Part shown: piece after piece, positions 6,331-9,388 of the stretch
Numbering within the stretch: position 1 is the first letter of the stretch
How the letters are laid out: the number at the start of each line of letters is the position of its first letter
Source of the DNA: Bacillota bacterium
GTDB lineage: Bacteria > Bacillota > Clostridia > Clostridiales > Clostridiaceae
Length of the DNA stretch: 9,388 bases
Assembly (NCBI GenBank): GCA_023440105.1
Contig: JAEXSY010000542.1
Coordinates: 1 to 9,388, forward strand
Direction: 5' to 3'
Program-made: the position numbers and the translations under genes
Notes under the pieces: model-generated
Told to the model about the DNA's origin: nothing
Databases searched by the model: none
The model's input: only the letters and a program-made list of their open reading frames with translations

Positions 6331-7641
6331 ATGAGTAGATTAATGGACACTATGGAAAATACCCTCATGCCCATAGCTGGTAAGATATCGGGAAATAGAT
6401 ATCTCAATGCTATAAGAGATGGATTTACCCTTGCCCTGCCACTGATAATCATAGGAGCTATGTTCTTATTAGTAGCTAATATTCCTATAGAGGGATATCC
6501 AGAATTTATGGCAGGAATCTTTGGAGCCAGCTGGGCAGATTTCTTTAATACGGTTTTTAATGCAACAATGAATCTAATGACCATATTTGTAATATGGGGC
6601 ATAGCTAATAGCCTTGCTGGTTATTATGAGGTGGATGGTTTGAGCTCTGCAGCAATAACCTTCTCAGTATTTTTAGTAATTACTCCAATGAGTGCATTTG
6701 ATAATGCAAACTATATTCCCTTTGAATGGATGGGAGCTAAAGGATTATTTGTTGCTATACTAACGGCCATATTAGCTGTAGAAATATTTAGGTTTGTTGT
6801 TAAAAAGGGTTGGACTATTAAAATGCCTGAGGGAGTACCTCCATCAGTTTCTAGATCCTTCTCAGCCTTAATTCCTGCTTTCATTATACTTGTTGTCTTT
6901 AGCTTGATTAGATTAGGCTTTGCTTATACCAGTTATGAAACAGTTCATGGCTTTATATTTACTGTTCTTCAACAGCCTCTAACTGTAGTAAGTAAAGGAT
7001 TAGGTGCAAGCTTAGTTGCTAATCTGTTTATAAGCTTATTCTGGGTATTTGGTATTCATGGTGCTCAGATAGTTGGTGCTGTGATGAGCCCTATATGGGT
7101 AAGTCTTTCTGCACAAAATCTTGCAGCTTATGATGCTGGTGCTGCTCTTCCTAATATAGTGACTCAGCAGTTCCAGGAAATATACCTTCAATTAGGTGGT
7201 TCAGGCTGTACCTTAGCCTTATGTATAGCAATGCTTCTCTTTGCTAGATCTCAGCAGGTTAAGCAGCTAGGAAGACTAGCTATATTACCAGGACTATTCA
7301 ATATCAATGAGCCTATAACCTTCGGTCTTCCAATAGTTCTTAACCCGATTATGATGATACCTTTTATATTAACTCCAATGGTATTATCAGTAGTTTGTTA
7401 CTTAGCAATAAGCTGGGGATTTGTTCCAAGGCCATCAGGGGTAATTATCCCATGGACCACTCCGCCAATAATTGGAGGATTCTTGATTGCCGGTATTAGA
7501 GGTGCTCTGCTTCAGGTGGTAAGTATTGTTATCTCCTTCTTCATATACTTCCCGTTCTTTAAGGTAGTAGACAATCAGTATTATAAGCAGGAACAGGAAT
7601 TTGAAAATGAAGGTGCTCAGGGAGCAACTGCTTCAGTATAA
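6331..7641 (+). CDS. celB: PTS lactose/cellobiose-family EIIC permease
   Basis: This 436-residue integral membrane protein is the sugar channel of the PTS. It has roughly ten hydrophobic segments, including about 31-52, 76-99, 105-120, 138-160, 178-200, 226-250, 290-306, 335-364 and 380-410. Two residues matching the substrate-binding His and Glu of the structurally known ChbC family are present: H243 in VFGIHGAQ and E327 in FNINEPITFGLP. The N-terminal LMPIAGKISGNRYLNAIRDGF is also typical. The length is normal for a separate EIIC with no fused EIIB or EIIA. AAAGGAG at 6317-6323 precedes the ATG, and only 24 nt separate it from EIIB, so the two are co-transcribed. Family members carry cellobiose, chitobiose, lactose or aryl-beta-glucosides; with a GH4 6-phospho-beta-glucosidase downstream, a beta-glucoside is the most likely cargo. 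Confidence 0.95.
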   Translation: MSRLMDTMENTLMPIAGKISGNRYLNAIRDGFTLALPLIIIGAMFLLVANIPIEGYPEFMAGIFGASWADFFNTVFNATMNLMTIFVIWGIANSLAGYYEVDGLSSAAITFSVFLVITPMSAFDNANYIPFEWMGAKGLFVAILTAILAVEIFRFVVKKGWTIKMPEGVPPSVSRSFSALIPAFIILVVFSLIRLGFAYTSYETVHGFIFTVLQQPLTVVSKGLGASLVANLFISLFWVFGIHGAQIVGAVMSPIWVSLSAQNLAAYDAGAALPNIVTQQFQEIYLQLGGSGCTLALCIAMLLFARSQQVKQLGRLAILPGLFNINEPITFGLPIVLNPIMMIPFILTPMVLSVVCYLAISWGFVPRPSGVIIPWTTPPIIGGFLIAGIRGALLQVVSIVISFFIYFPFFKVVDNQYYKQEQEFENEGAQGATASV

Positions 7642-7657
7642 ATAAAAAATAATGAAA

Positions 7658-7685
7658 ATAGGTGGCTGTCTTTTCAGCCACCTAT
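7658..7685 (+). terminator. Stem-loop after EIIC: attenuator, processing site or weak terminator
   Basis: A perfect 11-bp stem ATAGGTGGCTG / CAGCCACCTAT (7658-7668 and 7675-7685) with a 6-nt TCTTTT loop lies 17 nt after the EIIC stop. It is GC-rich for this DNA but is followed by ATGAATTTAATC, not a T-run. It may lower read-through into the two downstream genes or protect the 3' end of a processed PTS transcript. Confidence 0.6.
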
Positions 7686-7720
7686 ATGAATTTAATCTAT
7701 AGTCGTGAAAGGATCAAAAT

Positions 7721-8221
7721 ATGAATATATTTAAAGAATTCTTTATTAGTTTAGCTAAACCAGGGGAATATAAAAACTATTTGAAACTTTCTATGGTCAG
7801 GGTTTTTGTTTATCAGCTTTTTATTTCTGCAATGGGATTTGTGGCTTTTCTTCTCATTGAATTAATGGCTAGGCTGGTTGTAGGAAGTGCTGATAGCTAT
7901 GGAAATATTTTTAAAATAATATCACCTCAGAATCTTGTATTGACCATAGGATATATGTGGATGGGGATATGTATATCGACTCTGCTTCTTTCAGGTATTT
8001 TTTTCGCTATTCATAGAATAAGAGGGAATAATGACATTAGCTTTAAGCAGGTCTATATATATGTTGCTCATGCCTTGACGATTTCAGCTCTTGTAAATAC
8101 TTATATGGGTTTTTATGGTACACTTGTTGCTATAGCCTTTTATTATATGGCTATCAAGGCTGATGGAGAAAGGAAGAAGCTTGGAACTGTTGGTTTAAAA
8201 TATAGAGAAGGAATTAAATAA
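7721..8221 (+). CDS. Small integral membrane protein of unknown function
   Basis: I do not recognise this 166-residue protein with confidence. It starts with a short amphipathic stretch (MNIFKEFFISLAKPGEYKNY), followed by about four hydrophobic segments: about 28-54, 72-97, 111-129 and 131-146. It ends in a charged cytoplasmic-type tail (KADGERKKLGTVGLKYREGIK). The N-terminus and topology recall small Firmicute membrane families such as DUF1189 (B. subtilis YvdJ, in a maltodextrin gene cluster), but I cannot confirm homology, and it is shorter than that family. No catalytic motif is visible. AAAGGA at 7708-7713 lies 7 nt before the ATG. Its stop codon overlaps the ribosome binding site of the GH4 gene, so the two are likely translated together, which ties it to phospho-glycoside use. 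It follows the stem-loop at 7658 and may be made at a lower level than the PTS. Confidence 0.8.
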   Translation: MNIFKEFFISLAKPGEYKNYLKLSMVRVFVYQLFISAMGFVAFLLIELMARLVVGSADSYGNIFKIISPQNLVLTIGYMWMGICISTLLLSGIFFAIHRIRGNNDISFKQVYIYVAHALTISALVNTYMGFYGTLVAIAFYYMAIKADGERKKLGTVGLKYREGIK

Positions 8222-8234
8222 GGAGGTTATTCAC

Positions 8235-9388
8235 ATGAAAAATGGTTTAAAAATAGCAACAATTGGAGGAGGCTCCAGCTATACTCCTGAAATAATAGAA
8301 GGTTTTATAAATAGAAAGCTCTCTGGGGAGCTGCCTCTAGAGGAGCTTTACCTGGTTGATATAGAAGAAGGAAAAGAAAAGTTAGAAATAGTAGGAAATC
8401 TAGCAAAAAGAATGGTGGAGAAGGCAGGGGCTGATATTAAGATTCACCTTACCTTAGATAGAAGAGAAGCTTTAAAGGATGCAGATTTTGTAACTACACA
8501 GTTTAGAGTAGGACAGATGGAAGCAAGAATAAGGGATGAAACCATACCGGCAAGATATGGACTTTTAGGACAGGAAACTAATGGAGCTGGTGGCTTTGCA
8601 AAGGCTCTTAGAACCATTCCTGTTATTTTAGATATTTGTAGAGATATGGAGGAGCTTTGTCCTGATGCATTTTTGATTAATTTTACCAACCCATCAGGGA
8701 TTGTCACAGAGGCTGTGTTAAAGCATAGCTCTATTAAGGTTATAGGTCTCTGTAATGTTCCTATCGGAATGGTAAATATGGTAGCTAAGCTTTATGACGT
8801 AAGTCCTGATAGAATTTATATCGAGTTTGCTGGTTTGAACCATCTCGTTTGGGGGAGAAAGGTATATAAGGACGGAGTTGATGTAACTAGGGAGGTTTTA
8901 GACAAGGTGGCTGAAAGTAAGGAATTTAATATGGCAAATATTCCTGGTGCTGACTTTGATAAAGAGCTTCTCCATACCATAGGTATGCTTCCCTGTCCAT
9001 ATCATAGATATTATTATATGAAGGATGCCATGCTAGAGCACACTCTGGAGGAAGCAAAGAAAAATGGAAGCAGAGGTGCTGTGGTTAAGAAGCTGGAGGA
9101 AGAGCTTTTTGAAATGTACAAGGATGAAAATCTAAACATAAAGCCACCGCAGCTTTCTAAACGAGGAGGGGCACATTACAGTGAGGCAGCAGTTAATCTA
9201 ATAACTTCCTTATATAACGATAAAAAGGATATACAATTTGTAAATGTGAGAAATAACGGAACTATTTCTGATCTTCCTGATAATGTAGCCATAGAATGCA
9301 ACTGTATTATTGGTAAAAACGGTGCTGTCCCTATTAATATAGGCCATGTAGAGACAAGTATTCGCGGTCTTATTCAACAGGTAAAGGC
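8235..9388 (+). CDS. Family 4 glycoside hydrolase, 6-phospho-beta-glucosidase (LicH/CelF type), partial
   Basis: The first 384 residues of an enzyme of usually about 430-445 residues; the right edge cuts it. GH4 enzymes cleave 6-phospho-glycosides by a redox-elimination route that needs NAD+ and a divalent metal such as Mn2+, in the cytoplasm. Visible features are the Rossmann nucleotide loop IATIGGGSSYTPEIIEGF (7-24), acidic D42 at the end of the second strand, LDRREALKDADFVTTQFRVG (74-93), GQETNGAGG (112-120), INFTNPSG (148-155), the metal ligand C173 in GLCNVPIG, and the second ligand H203 in AGLNHLVWG. Within the family the CNVP sequence after GL is the signature of phospho-beta-glucosidases, against CDMP in phospho-alpha-glucosidases. 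A catalytic tyrosine is expected in the PCPYHRYYY region (253-261). AGGAGG at 8221-8226 overlaps the preceding stop codon, with 8 nt to the ATG, a coupled arrangement. It is the catabolic enzyme for the sugar phosphate delivered by the operon's PTS. Confidence 0.93.
   Translation, partial: MKNGLKIATIGGGSSYTPEIIEGFINRKLSGELPLEELYLVDIEEGKEKLEIVGNLAKRMVEKAGADIKIHLTLDRREALKDADFVTTQFRVGQMEARIRDETIPARYGLLGQETNGAGGFAKALRTIPVILDICRDMEELCPDAFLINFTNPSGIVTEAVLKHSSIKVIGLCNVPIGMVNMVAKLYDVSPDRIYIEFAGLNHLVWGRKVYKDGVDVTREVLDKVAESKEFNMANIPGADFDKELLHTIGMLPCPYHRYYYMKDAMLEHTLEEAKKNGSRGAVVKKLEEELFEMYKDENLNIKPPQLSKRGGAHYSEAAVNLITSLYNDKKDIQFVNVRNNGTISDLPDNVAIECNCIIGKNGAVPINIGHVETSIRGLIQQVK

Noticed and set aside
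6309..6602. 97-codon minus-strand frame inside the EIIC gene
   Set aside because: It is a shadow of the conserved N-terminal half of EIIC with no independent support.
8444..8707. 87-codon minus-strand frame inside the GH4 gene
   Set aside because: It is the reverse shadow of a strongly conserved coding region and has no ribosome binding site or recognisable product.
1..9388. CRISPR array, tRNA or rRNA genes, insertion sequences, phage or attachment sites
   Set aside because: I saw no regular repeat-spacer pattern, no transposase or integrase frames and no structured RNA genes; intergenic gaps are short and explained by promoters and terminators.

Overview
The window looks like chromosomal DNA of a low-GC, anaerobic Clostridium-like Firmicute. 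It is AT-rich, has strong AGGAGG-type ribosome binding sites, carries a sigma-54/PRD regulator with a lactose/cellobiose-type PTS, and contains a relative of the glycine reductase protein GrdB, a family known mainly from amino-acid-fermenting clostridia. This placement is an inference from gene content; no rRNA or other marker is present.

Layout. Positions 1-533 hold the 3' end of the replicative polymerase gene dnaE, closed by a strong hairpin terminator. Positions 703-3423 encode a LevR/CelR-type transcriptional activator (HTH, sigma-54 AAA+ domain, PRD, EIIA-Man-like, EIIB-like, PRD), also followed by a terminator. Positions 3473-4660 on the minus strand encode a class I/II PLP aminotransferase with its own sigma-A promoter. 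A 324-bp divergent control region (4661-4984) follows. It holds a near-consensus sigma-54 promoter (TTGGCATGGGACTTGCT), three copies of AAGTGTAT upstream of it that are candidate activator sites, and a possible cre. From 4985 to the right edge runs a plus-strand catabolic operon: EIIA (Lac/Cel type), a stand-alone GrdB N-terminal-like protein, EIIB (Cel), EIIC (Cel), an unrecognised small membrane protein, and a family 4 glycoside hydrolase with the CNVP signature of 6-phospho-beta-glucosidases, cut by the window end.

Proposed working of the system (inference from families): EIIA, EIIB and EIIC import and phosphorylate a beta-glucoside or cellobiose-like sugar, and the GH4 enzyme splits the 6-phospho-glycoside using NAD+ and a metal. 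When substrate is present, EIIB is drained of phosphate, the activator loses its inhibitory PRD2 phosphate, is activated by HPr, and drives the sigma-54 promoter from upstream sites. The parts that do not fit the textbook PTS operon are the GrdB-like protein between EIIA and EIIB, which lacks the selenocysteine half of GrdB, and the small membrane protein between EIIC and the hydrolase.
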